Shown: positions 27,268 to 35,853 of the stretch, in pieces
How the letters are laid out: each line of letters starts with the position of its first letter
How positions within the stretch are numbered: position 1 is the first letter of the stretch
Assembly (NCBI RefSeq): GCF_016616095.2
Contig: NZ_CP067089.2
Span: 1,674,001-1,738,000, forward strand
Length of the DNA: 64,000 nucleotides
Direction of reading: 5' to 3'
Source: Breznakiella homolactica
GTDB lineage: Bacteria; Spirochaetota; Spirochaetia; Treponematales; Breznakiellaceae
Translations under genes and position numbers: made by a program
The notes under the pieces: generated by a model
What the model saw: only the letters and a program-made list of their open reading frames with translations
Database searches by the model: none
Told to the model about the DNA's origin: nothing

Positions 27268-28497
27268 TCAAATTACCTGTGTAGTGTATTTCTTTATTTT
27301 CTCTTCATCCAATTCAACACCAAAACCAGGACCATCAGGAACCATCATAAATCCGTTTTCGTGTTTCAACGGATTCTTCGCGATTTCATCGGCCGACCCG
27401 GACAGCTGGCCGTGAGGCACGATGTCATGGGCATAATACGACGCATACGATGTTGATACCGCAGTCAGCCATATTGACTGGGACAAACTGCAGCGAGGAC
27501 GGTGGAGTACTATCCCGACTCCAGCTCCCTCACATATCGCGGATACCTTGAAGAACCCGTTTAAGCCGCCCGTGCGGTGCGGATCGATGCTTAATACATC
27601 AACACAGTCCATCCGTATAAGGTCTATGGCTCTCTGCACCGCCATTTCCGGGGTAAAGGTATGATAGCCGTCAAATTGCTCACAGATACATACTGGAACC
27701 CCGGTGAGTTCCCGCAGCTTCTTAAAGCCGTAGGATTCAAACATCCGGAGACACCCTTCGGAATATTGGAGGTTATACTCGGACATCCGTTTGATTATCC
27801 GCGCTCCATCCGTCAGGTCATACGCCTGATTCGCATCCACACGCAGTATCACATCTTCCCACCCAAACTGCCGGCGTACTTCCTTCAATATCTCAAGATC
27901 GTTCTTATCGTTGGCGCCGACCTTCAGTTTGATTGTTTTTATTCCTTCGGATATGGCCTGTCCAATGTCCTTAATCGCCTGGTCAACCGGTTTCTCTCCC
28001 ACGAAAAGCGTAATCGCCTGGCGTTCCCGTACCTTTCCGCCAAACAGTTTATACACCGGAAGTCCCATCTTCTTCCCGATCGCGTCGTAACAGGCTTCTT
28101 CTACCATATGTATGAAATTGCGTTCCCGGACTTCGGCGGTGGGATAGCTGTTCCGCCAAACCCGTGAGATTCCCGGGCCACGGCGGTTGGCGATATCCTG
28201 GATGTCAAACACATCCATCCCTATCACGTTCTTTTTTATTCCGTCCAAGGTTCCGCGAAGGCCATAAGTCGCGTAACATTCGGATTCGCCGACAATTCCT
28301 TCATCGGTATACACCCGTAAGATGCTGGTCATTATATTTCCGGCATGGGGCCATTTCCCGACCCAGCTTTCGGTTTGCTCCTGGGTTTCATTGCGGTACG
28401 GATTTCCATCGTACCCGTCATTTCCGCCGGTCACTGTGGTGCCAACTTTCGGCATCTTCAGCGCGATAGCTTTAATATCAGTGATTTTCACTTCCAT
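27268..28497 (-). CDS. Enolase-superfamily enzyme, mandelate-racemase subgroup, copy B
   Basis: A 409-residue tandem copy of the preceding entry, about 97 percent identical in protein (13 differences of 409). All catalytic and metal residues are kept (K190, K192, D221, E247, E273, D305, H332). Differences include C74, Y75, A76, L80, T83, D276, H307, H362 and S368. The ribosome-site context (GGAGGAATGG on the minus strand) is duplicated too, so the unit copied was about 1.26 kb. It lies directly downstream of the transporter ATPase genes. Together the pair may handle two stereoisomers or related substrates; this is inference. Confidence 0.88.
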   Translation of the reverse strand: MEVKITDIKAIALKMPKVGTTVTGGNDGYDGNPYRNETQEQTESWVGKWPHAGNIMTSILRVYTDEGIVGESECYATYGLRGTLDGIKKNVIGMDVFDIQDIANRRGPGISRVWRNSYPTAEVRERNFIHMVEEACYDAIGKKMGLPVYKLFGGKVRERQAITLFVGEKPVDQAIKDIGQAISEGIKTIKLKVGANDKNDLEILKEVRRQFGWEDVILRVDANQAYDLTDGARIIKRMSEYNLQYSEGCLRMFESYGFKKLRELTGVPVCICEQFDGYHTFTPEMAVQRAIDLIRMDCVDVLSIDPHRTGGLNGFFKVSAICEGAGVGIVLHRPRCSLSQSIWLTAVSTSYASYYAHDIVPHGQLSGSADEIAKNPLKHENGFMMVPDGPGFGVELDEEKIKKYTTQVI

Positions 28498-28535
28498 TCC
28501 TCCAAAAAAGAAATAACTGCTGAAACCCTAAAAAT

Positions 28536-29486
28536 TCACATGTATAATACACAGGCAACTTTTCTGCCTGGCTCCACTTCAATCAAAGGTATATCCTGGG
28601 TCTTGCACCGTTCCTGGCAATATTTGCAGCGCGGGGCAAAACGGCAGCCGGGTTTGGGATTGATGGGATTTGTGACTTCACCGGATAAAATTATTCTTTC
28701 CTGTTTTCGATCAAGAACCGGAAGCGGTACGGCGGAAAGCAGCGCCTGGGAATACGGGTGAAACTGTTTTTCAAACAATTTGTTTTTTTCAGTGTACTCC
28801 ACAACCTTTCCCATATACATGACCATGATATTGGTACTTATATGTTTCACAACACAAAGGTTATGGGTTATAAACATATAGGCCAGGCCGTTTTTTTCCT
28901 GCAGATCCATGATTAGATTAAGTATTTGTGCCTGAATTGAAACGTCCAAAGCTGAAACCGGTTCATCGCAGACAATAAACTTTGGGTTAAGCGCCAATGC
29001 ACGGGCTACGCCTACCCTCTGGCGCTTTCCTCCGTCAAGTTCGTGCGGATAAGTATTCACGTAGCGGGAAGAAAGCCCGACAATATCCATCAGTTCAAGG
29101 ACCCTGTTTTTTATTTCATTTTTGTCTGTTAAGGTTTTACGGACATAAATTGGCTCCGCTATAAGAGCCTGGACCGAAAGCCGGGGGTTAAGTGACGAAA
29201 AAGGATCCTGAAAGATCATCTGCATTTCGCTGTAGAGTGGTTTCTTCTTTCTTCCAAAGGGTCCAAATATGCTTTCACCGTTGTAAAGAACTTCACCCTC
29301 TGTTGCTTCCAGCAGACCAAGAAGAACTCTTCCGAGAGTGGACTTTCCGCACCCGGATTCTCCGACAACTCCAAGGGTTTCTAATTGGTCTATTTTCAGA
29401 TCAACATCATCAACAGCATGCACCAGACCGCTGGGGACCTTAAAATATTTTTTTAATCCACGAACTTCCAAGATAGGTACAGCCAT
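28536..29486 (-). CDS. Dpp/Opp-type ABC importer ATPase (DppF-like), leftward operon
   Basis: A 316-residue ATPase energising uptake by the adjacent permeases. Walker A is GESGCGKST (42-50), Q-loop FQDP (92-95) and Walker B IVCDEP (D174, E175). The oligopeptide-importer C-terminal region has four cysteines (GCRFAPRCKYCQERC) that may bind an Fe-S cluster, as reported for the DppD/F group. The signature motif reads LDGGK (150-154) instead of LSGGQ. It starts 2 bp after the DppD-like gene ends. Confidence 0.93.
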   Translation of the reverse strand: MAVPILEVRGLKKYFKVPSGLVHAVDDVDLKIDQLETLGVVGESGCGKSTLGRVLLGLLEATEGEVLYNGESIFGPFGRKKKPLYSEMQMIFQDPFSSLNPRLSVQALIAEPIYVRKTLTDKNEIKNRVLELMDIVGLSSRYVNTYPHELDGGKRQRVGVARALALNPKFIVCDEPVSALDVSIQAQILNLIMDLQEKNGLAYMFITHNLCVVKHISTNIMVMYMGKVVEYTEKNKLFEKQFHPYSQALLSAVPLPVLDRKQERIILSGEVTNPINPKPGCRFAPRCKYCQERCKTQDIPLIEVEPGRKVACVLYM

Positions 29487-29488
29487 TT

Positions 29489-30466
29489 CTATTCACCCCA
29501 TTTGTCTTTGTAAAGAAAACACTTGATTGTATGAGTACCTTTCGTATAGTAATCTGGTTCTTTTTCAGCACATATATCTTTTTTATATATACAGCGCTCA
29601 TAAAACTTGCAGCCCTTTGGCAGATCTTCAGGATTCGGCATCGAGCCTATTATGGGTGTAAGTCTGCGGGCGTTGGTAGTTAAGTCAGGTATACATTTAA
29701 AGAGCCCTTCGGTGTATGGATGATTTTCCTTCCGTACGTATATATCTTCTATTTTACCAATCTCAAATATTTCACCGCTGTAAATTACTGCTATTTTTGA
29801 ACAAATCTCCACGACGATACCAAGATCATGTGTTATCAGCAGCATTGCTGTATTAAATTCAGATTTTAATTTTCTGATAAGTTCCAGTATCTGCGCCTGA
29901 ATGGTTACATCCAGCGCTGTCGTCGGTTCATCCGCAAGAATAAGTTCAGGTTCGGCAATTAATGCCATGGCTATAATTATTCTTTGCTTCATGCCGCCGG
30001 AAAACTGGAAAGGAAATTCTCCCTGCCTGGCTGGAGGTATCCCAACGAGGGTCAGGATATTATCAACTTTTTTCTTTTTTTCCGCCAATGAAAGTTCTTT
30101 AAAATGCAAATCAAGAACTTCCATGATCTGTACACCTACAGTTTTGGTCGGATTAAGGCTCGACATGGGATCCTGAAAAATCATTGATATTTTCCGGCCC
30201 CTGATTTCCTGCATTTCCTCATTGGAAAAGTTTATCAAATCTTTTCCGTCATAGCTTATACTGCCTTTTTTAATTTCACCAACATTCTTGGGAAGCAGCT
30301 TTAAAATGCTCAAAGCCAATGTAGTTTTTCCGGCACCGGTTTCCCCAACCAATCCTACAGTTTCCCCGGCCTCAAGAGAAAAATTGAGCCCGTTAAGCGC
30401 GTGTACAACTCCGCTGTCGGTATTGTATTGAACAAACAGGTCTTTTACTTCCAATAAATTGGACAT
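29489..30466 (-). CDS. Dpp/Opp-type ABC importer ATPase (DppD-like), leftward operon
   Basis: A 325-residue partner ATPase. Walker A is GETGAGKTT, the signature FSGGM is normal, Walker B is LILADEP, and the cysteine-bearing C-terminus reads GCKFYERCIYKKDIC. With the DppF-like subunit it forms an asymmetric nucleotide-binding pair in which only this subunit has a canonical signature. It is in the same operon, 11 bp after the permease gene. Confidence 0.93.
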   Translation of the reverse strand: MSNLLEVKDLFVQYNTDSGVVHALNGLNFSLEAGETVGLVGETGAGKTTLALSILKLLPKNVGEIKKGSISYDGKDLINFSNEEMQEIRGRKISMIFQDPMSSLNPTKTVGVQIMEVLDLHFKELSLAEKKKKVDNILTLVGIPPARQGEFPFQFSGGMKQRIIIAMALIAEPELILADEPTTALDVTIQAQILELIRKLKSEFNTAMLLITHDLGIVVEICSKIAVIYSGEIFEIGKIEDIYVRKENHPYTEGLFKCIPDLTTNARRLTPIIGSMPNPEDLPKGCKFYERCIYKKDICAEKEPDYYTKGTHTIKCFLYKDKWGE

Positions 30467-30477
30467 ATTGTCCTTCC

Positions 30478-31359
30478 TTATCTCTTCATTTTCGGATCGA
30501 GAGCATCACGAAGCCCATCACCGATAAAATTGGCGCATGCGACAGTCAACCCAATCATCACTCCGGGAATAATACCCAAGTGCGGGAAATGCCTTACAAA
30601 TTGTCGGTTTTCCGAAAGTATGGTCCCCCATTCCGGAGTAGGCGGGGAAACACCGATACCCATGAATCCCAGTGCGGCTATAGAGAGAATAGCTCCCCCA
30701 ATAGCAAAAGTCGCTGCGATAATAACCGGCCCGATTCCATTAGGCAGTATATGTTTTGCAATTATCCTGAAATTACTGGTCCCGCAGCATTTTGCGGCTT
30801 CCACAAATTCCTGGCTCCGTAATGTTAAAACAGAAACTCTGGTAAGCCGCGTGAATCGTGGAATTTCGGTTACTGCTATGGCAAACGCCAAAGTAAAGGT
30901 GCCGTCACCGAGAGCGATACAGACTGCCATTGATAATAATAAATTCGGACACGCCTGCAAAACATCAGAAAGGCGCATAATAATTGTATCTAACACACCG
31001 CCGAAGTATCCGGCCGTCCCGCCCGCAACGAGGCCGATTGAAAGACCGACACCAACAGCTACTATACCGGAAAAAAGCGAGATCCTGCCGCCGTATATAA
31101 TTCTGGCTAATAAATCTCTTCCAAGAGCGTCAGTCCCAAAAATATGCGAGAAACTAGGCGTCGAAAACCGGTTTGGTATATCCTGCGTGATCACATCTTC
31201 ATAATCGATATACAACGGAGCGCTCACAATAGCAATCACGATAAAACTCAAAATAACAAGTCCCACTATGGCGAGCTTATTTCTTTTATAACGGGCGAGA
31301 ATCAACCCCCACTGTGAAGTGTCTTTCTTTTTCCCCATAGCGTCACTTTTATCAGACAT
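30478..31359 (-). CDS. ABC importer permease (DppC-like), leftward operon
   Basis: A 293-residue inner-membrane permease with six helices. A cytoplasmic N-tail leads to helix 1 (about 30-50), then the FGTDALGRDLLARIIYGGRISL signature of DppC proteins, and the EAA-loop EFVEAAKCCGTSNFRIIAKHILPNG that contacts the ATPases. It pairs with the DppB-like permease 39 bp upstream. Confidence 0.94.
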   Translation of the reverse strand: MSDKSDAMGKKKDTSQWGLILARYKRNKLAIVGLVILSFIVIAIVSAPLYIDYEDVITQDIPNRFSTPSFSHIFGTDALGRDLLARIIYGGRISLFSGIVAVGVGLSIGLVAGGTAGYFGGVLDTIIMRLSDVLQACPNLLLSMAVCIALGDGTFTLAFAIAVTEIPRFTRLTRVSVLTLRSQEFVEAAKCCGTSNFRIIAKHILPNGIGPVIIAATFAIGGAILSIAALGFMGIGVSPPTPEWGTILSENRQFVRHFPHLGIIPGVMIGLTVACANFIGDGLRDALDPKMKR

Positions 31360-31398
31360 GGAATCCCCCTCTGCTGTTGTTCATAGCATCAATAATTA

Positions 31399-32325
31399 CT
31401 ATTCAAGCTTCACCCTGGGGTCAATAAACGCATAAATAAAATCAATCAATAAATTCACCACCGCTACAAATACCCCTACAAAGAAAATCACACCCATTAC
31501 AACAGGTATATCCCGGACCCTCGCAGCATTTGCTACGTATGAACCAATCCCCGGAATCGCAAACACCGTCTCGATAACGAGGCTGCCGCTTATTACATTT
31601 GCAAACATAAGACCAATATGAGTAACTACGGGCAGAAGTCCATTACGGACGACATGGTTTCTGATTACCCAGCCCTCGCTGCCTCCCTTCGCCCGTGCCG
31701 TCCGGATATAATCCTGAGTCAGAACATCGAGCATACTGGAACGGGTTATTCTGATTGTAGAAGCCCCGTGACTGGAACCGCTGCTGAAGGAAGGCAATAT
31801 ATAATGCTTGAATGTTGCGGCGCCCATAACAGGGAGCCATCCAAGTATTGTCCCGAAAATCATCTGCAAAAACATTCCAAGCCAGAAAGTTGGAATACTG
31901 AAAAACAGCATCGCAAAAGCAAGGACGGAATAATCTATTGGCGTATTATGTTTAACTGCTGCAAGAATCCCTAAAGATACGCCCATAACCGCCGCGACGA
32001 GAGTTATCAATACCGCCAATTTGAGTGTATAAGGAATACGCTCGAAAAACTCATTAAAAACAAGTCTCCCGGTAAACCAGGATCTTCCAAAATCACCCTG
32101 GAGAGCGTCCTTCATGTATGTGACGTATCGAACCAGTATGGGATCATCCAAACCAAGTTCAATCCGCTTTTCTATTATTTGTTCAGGAAGGGCGTCCGGA
32201 CCTAAAATAAGAGAAGCAGGATCTCCAGGGGCAAGTGCGAGTATGGTATAAATAAATAAAGTAACGCCGATTAAAACCGGAATAACCAGCAATATACGTT
32301 TCAGTATATATTTTAGAATAGTCAT
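31399..32325 (-). CDS. ABC importer permease (DppB-like), leftward operon
   Basis: A 308-residue permease with the DppB start (ILKYILKRILLVIPVLIGVTLFIY), the periplasmic APGDPA motif and the EAA loop (DYIRTARAKGGSEGWVIRNHVVRN). It forms the translocation channel with the DppC-like partner. The base composition is AT-richer than that of the equivalent gene in the rightward operon. Confidence 0.94.
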   Translation of the reverse strand: MTILKYILKRILLVIPVLIGVTLFIYTILALAPGDPASLILGPDALPEQIIEKRIELGLDDPILVRYVTYMKDALQGDFGRSWFTGRLVFNEFFERIPYTLKLAVLITLVAAVMGVSLGILAAVKHNTPIDYSVLAFAMLFFSIPTFWLGMFLQMIFGTILGWLPVMGAATFKHYILPSFSSGSSHGASTIRITRSSMLDVLTQDYIRTARAKGGSEGWVIRNHVVRNGLLPVVTHIGLMFANVISGSLVIETVFAIPGIGSYVANAARVRDIPVVMGVIFFVGVFVAVVNLLIDFIYAFIDPRVKLE

Positions 32326-32391
32326 CTATACGTACTCCCTGCTATTTTTATAGGTATTCCGGGGATTACCCCGGAATACATCAATTAAATC

Positions 32392-33951
32392 CTAATAACC
32401 CCAGAACCAATACTTGTAGAACAGACCCCGGCACAGCTGGACATCGAGACCTTTTCTCCAGGCTAAGGTATTTACTTCCTGCAGGATGTGAAGATTATAA
32501 GCATCTTCAGCGTCAATAGTCTCAACGTATGCCCATCCGGCGGCACGCTTATCGGGATCGGGTTCTCCGCGGTTTTTCAGGAGGAACGCATCCAATTCCT
32601 CATTCTGCCTGGGCCCGTTCCAGTTTGGATAGAATGGGCGCCGCGGACGGTACAATTCATTAAACAGGCGGTCAAAATCCAGATGTGAGGCGGAAGAACT
32701 CGACAATAAGGCATCAAAATCACCGGTTCTGTTTTCAATTTCCACGCGGGTTGCGGCATCCACCACAAGGATGCTCATGTTAATTCCGGCTTCCCGCAAT
32801 GAACCTTGAATAACTTCCGCCGCTCTTTGCTCAGGTCCGGCCCGGACTACAACCTTAAATTCCTGGCCATTATAATTTGCGGCCTTAAGGTATTCCCGTG
32901 CTTTATCAAGATCCCTGGTATAGGTGTAATACGTTCCATCAGGCGGCCGTGAAGTAAAAGACTTTGAACCATATAAACTGGTGACCTCGCCTCTTCCGGC
33001 GTACACCGCCATATTGACAGCGTCCTTATCAACCGCGTGCTGAACAGCTTTACGGAAATTCATGTTATTCGAAACCCAGCTTTTTTCCAGCAAATTAAAT
33101 CTCATTGTTAATGTCGTGGAAGAATCGATGGTGTCCCATACTACATTGGGGTCACTCAGGAACAGCAGATTATCAATGGGAGAATTAATTACCACATCAA
33201 TTTCACCGGACTGCAGAGCAAGTATCATTGTGTTGATGTCGGGTATTGTCCTTATAATAACACGCTTAAACTGTGAAGGCCCTCTCCAATAGTCTTCATT
33301 TCTTTCAAGGGTAATCGAGTTTCCAGGTATGCTGCTTACATATTTAAAGGGACCTGTTCCGATAGGTTTATCCTGCATACCCTGAAGACCTACTTCGTCA
33401 AAATACTTTTTGCTCTGAATACCAAAATGTCTGATACACATCCAGTTTATCGCGGGCGCATACGGAGCGGTAAAATGAATTATAACGGTCAAGTCATCGA
33501 CAATTTCGACGTGGTCAAGATTCATCCCGATCCGCCCAGGATTCATTCTTTCATTCCCTTCTATAGTAAAATGGAAATCTTCGGCCGTTAATTTATAACC
33601 GTTATGGAAATAGACATTGTCCCTGATATTAATTTTTAGCTGCATCAAGTCAGGAGTGAACTCCCAGGATTCAGCCAGTTCGGGATTTATCTGCATGTTG
33701 TAGGTGTCAAAATGAAACGGGAAATCAAATACATTATAAAGAATCGGATGGTCAAATTGGCTTGAATTTCTAGAATGCAAAGATGAAAAAAGAGTAGGTT
33801 CCTGCAAAACGCCGATAACCAGTTCCCGGTCCATTCCTTTAGTTCCATCACCTGCAGAGCCAGTGGCAGCATCTTTTTTATTACTGCAACCCAGCATGAC
33901 CGCTGCAAAACATACAGCAATCAGGATCATTGCGATCTTCTTAGCTTTCAT
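32392..33951 (-). CDS. Substrate-binding lipoprotein (SBP family 5), leftward operon
   Basis: A 519-residue periplasmic binding protein of the DppA/OppA class and the first gene of the leftward operon. The lipobox VMLGC puts the lipidated Cys at about residue 22. Family features are AESWEFTPDLMQLKINIRDNV, the DFHFTIEG segment and the KPIGTGPFKYVS motif. These proteins capture peptides, opines, metal chelates or sugar oligomers and deliver them to the permeases. Its 5' leader is about 155 nt from the predicted promoter at 34142-34113. Confidence 0.93.
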   Translation of the reverse strand: MKAKKIAMILIAVCFAAVMLGCSNKKDAATGSAGDGTKGMDRELVIGVLQEPTLFSSLHSRNSSQFDHPILYNVFDFPFHFDTYNMQINPELAESWEFTPDLMQLKINIRDNVYFHNGYKLTAEDFHFTIEGNERMNPGRIGMNLDHVEIVDDLTVIIHFTAPYAPAINWMCIRHFGIQSKKYFDEVGLQGMQDKPIGTGPFKYVSSIPGNSITLERNEDYWRGPSQFKRVIIRTIPDINTMILALQSGEIDVVINSPIDNLLFLSDPNVVWDTIDSSTTLTMRFNLLEKSWVSNNMNFRKAVQHAVDKDAVNMAVYAGRGEVTSLYGSKSFTSRPPDGTYYTYTRDLDKAREYLKAANYNGQEFKVVVRAGPEQRAAEVIQGSLREAGINMSILVVDAATRVEIENRTGDFDALLSSSSASHLDFDRLFNELYRPRRPFYPNWNGPRQNEELDAFLLKNRGEPDPDKRAAGWAYVETIDAEDAYNLHILQEVNTLAWRKGLDVQLCRGLFYKYWFWGY

Positions 33952-34112
33952 ACCCTCTAATTCTCCTTTCCTTGCAATAAAATAAAAACCATATCCCCGT
34001 ATGGTGGGCTGTACTTTAAAAAACGGAGACTGAAATTAAGCCACCAGTCCGGCAGAAACAAAACACCAAACATCCTCCTTAACGGACAATACACTTACCC
34101 TTTGCTTTGAAG

Positions 34113-34142
34113 ATTATAAGAACGGATTTTTTAATGCGTCAA
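34113..34142 (-). promoter_or_regulatory. Promoter of the leftward ABC/enolase operon
   Basis: On the minus strand, TTGACG (34142-34137) and TATAAT (34118-34113) are separated by exactly 18 bp. The ACAAATATTTGT palindrome touches the -35 box. Spacing and adjoining elements equal those of the rightward promoter, although the spacer sequence itself is different. Confidence 0.75.
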
Positions 34143-34205
34143 CAAATATTTGTATGATTTCATGAGTTTGAATATTCCGATGCAATTATTTGCAAATCTG
34201 TGCAG
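34138..34205 (-). repeat. Left copy of the shared operator element (inverted relative to 35695-35763)
   Basis: A 68-bp element that matches the right copy in reverse complement at about 85 percent. The outer 17 bp and inner 27 bp are identical. It contains two palindromes: ACAAATATTTGT (34142-34153) and TGCAATTATTTGCA (34181-34194), 27 bp apart. These are probable regulator sites; RpiR-family proteins bind such dyads. Confidence 0.75.
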
Positions 34206-34940
34206 CGCATTCAAACTATAAAAACCAAACCCAACGGTGTGATTTAATTTTTTTACCGGAAGAAATTCACTGCGGTGTTTTTCATAGATTGCGCACATGC
34301 AGCATGCCAGAAGCGGAAAATTATTTTCTGACCAGTACAAAGAAAACATCGGCATCCTCCGGAATACATTCCAACCCAATTGTGACAACACTCAATTTAT
34401 TACGCAGATGCGCAAATCATTTTTCTCTTCAGAATTACGTCTGCTTCTACCAGGCACATTACCCCGAGGCGCACACCAATAGCGCACACCGACATTCCTA
34501 TGCTCAGCGATTTTGGCGATCATCACCATAAACCGACAGATCATTTCAGTGTCCCAGGGTCGAGAAAAAAATTACAGTTTTTTAAAGATTTTTTACGGAC
34601 AGGTAGATACAGAAAACTTTATTAACAGAAAATACGCTAAGTGTATTTTCTATAAGCTTTTCTGCGCAGGACTTCCTCCTTTCTGGACTAATAGTAACTC
34701 GACTATATATACTTGTCAAGAAAAATCACTCCAAAATATCCAATTATATATATAGGACAAATTTATTAAAAAAGCAGAAGACATGATTAAACCGGAATTA
34801 TAATAGAAAATATTTAAAAGATCGTCAGACAGAAATGAAGCCAGTGATCTGTACTGTGAATACACAGAAAATTTCTCTCAGTTCATGACAATGATTTTTG
34901 TGCATACCCTAACTGCAGGAGTAAATTGTTTTTCATCTAG

Positions 34941-35110
34941 TCACGCAGGAATTGATTGAGATGCCGAGCCCGCTCCGCTTTGTTCAAACGCTTCATTTAT
35001 TTTTTTTGCGCCGGTAACCTGCGCTTTGGTATTCCCTGACGGCCATCAGTTAAACGGTACATTAATGTGGTCACCATAAACCCGATCCGCTTCTTTTTAA
35101 CGCACCCCTT
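34941..35110 (-). pseudogene. Possible decayed coding fragment in the control hub
   Basis: On the minus strand a frame reads GFMVTTLMYRLTDG before drifting out. A neighbouring frame then reads PSGNTKAQVTGAKKINEAFE and ends SQSIPA at TGA 34943-34941. The wording looks protein-like and would need one frameshift. I cannot name the parent gene, and chance is not excluded. Confidence 0.22.
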
Positions 35111-35694
35111 AGCTGCAGTAAAACCTTTGCATTCACTCAAGCGTATTGAAAAGAAATTTCGCAGAGATTATAGCTTTGTATTTGATTATGCACTGCAAAC
35201 ACAGTATCAATACTAGCCGTACTGAAAAATCAATCAGATGTTTTTTGAACTCGATTGCGGCATAAACTGCGGCCCTTCTCTATCAATGTCCGCATTGATA
35301 TGACACGCCATGATACTGAGAGTAAAATACATCTTAATTATTTTTTGAATCATGATGAACTGAAAAGAGCGATGATATATTTCATGCGGTATTCTCTTAA
35401 ACACCAATCCGTCAATGATAAAGAAATCGATGATAACGAACTTTGTTCAATCAAAGACATCCATCGGTGAAGTGGCTGTACAAAATTTTCAGCCGGCGAT
35501 GGATATTGCTGTCATCGTAAATATCATGCCGCTCGTTATTATTGATGATGTAATTAATGGCTGGAGTGTGTGTGACAGCATCTGAATCAGCGGTGCACAA
35601 AAAACCGCAAATCTAAAATAAGATTTTCAGTTTCATCGAAAGCTTTACGGAAACGGCAGCCCAGCCGGTTTCCCCAGGGGACCATGAGACGAAC

Positions 35695-35763
35695 CTGCAC
35701 AGATTTGCAAATAATTGCATCACATTATTCAAACCCGTGAATAACGTACAAATATTTGTTGAC
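35695..35763 (+). repeat. Right copy of the shared operator element
   Basis: A 69-bp element with palindromes TGCAAATAATTGCA (35706-35719) and ACAAATATTTGT (35748-35759), 28 bp apart. It faces the lyase gene. It is the reverse-complement partner of 34138-34205. The second palindrome adjoins the -35 box. Confidence 0.75.
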
Positions 35764-35788
35764 ATATTGAAAATTCCATCTCTATAAT
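35759..35788 (+). promoter_or_regulatory. Promoter of the rightward lyase/ABC/enolase operon
   Basis: Consensus TTGACA (35759-35764) and TATAAT (35783-35788) with an 18-bp spacer, giving a leader of about 60 nt before ATG 35854. It is one of the strongest sigma-70-like promoters I can see in the window. Confidence 0.8.
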
Positions 35789-35853
35789 CATCCAGCTGAA
35801 ATGGAAAGCACATCGTTAATTACTTCGCGGAAAATTTTACAATGGAGGATAGT

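Larger units (their letters stand above)
33952..35853. other. 1.9-kb non-coding control hub between the two ABC operons
   Basis: I find no convincing gene here. Near each end lies the same 68-69-bp element in opposite orientation (34138-34205 and 35695-35763), each forming the upstream half of an outward promoter. The middle is AT-rich. It contains one open frame (35255-35470, 71 codons) that I do not believe, and a possible decayed coding fragment on the minus strand at about 34941-35110. Confidence 0.6.

Noticed and set aside
35255..35470. A 71-codon plus-strand frame in the control hub
   Set aside because: It has no ribosome site, no recognisable motif and atypical composition; kept only as part of the non-coding hub.
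34138..35763. Reading the inverted 68-69-bp repeats as ends of a decayed insertion sequence with outward promoters
   Set aside because: There is no transposase and no target duplication at the outer edges. Both copies complete promoters with TATAAT at exactly 18 bp, which fits a selected paired control region better.
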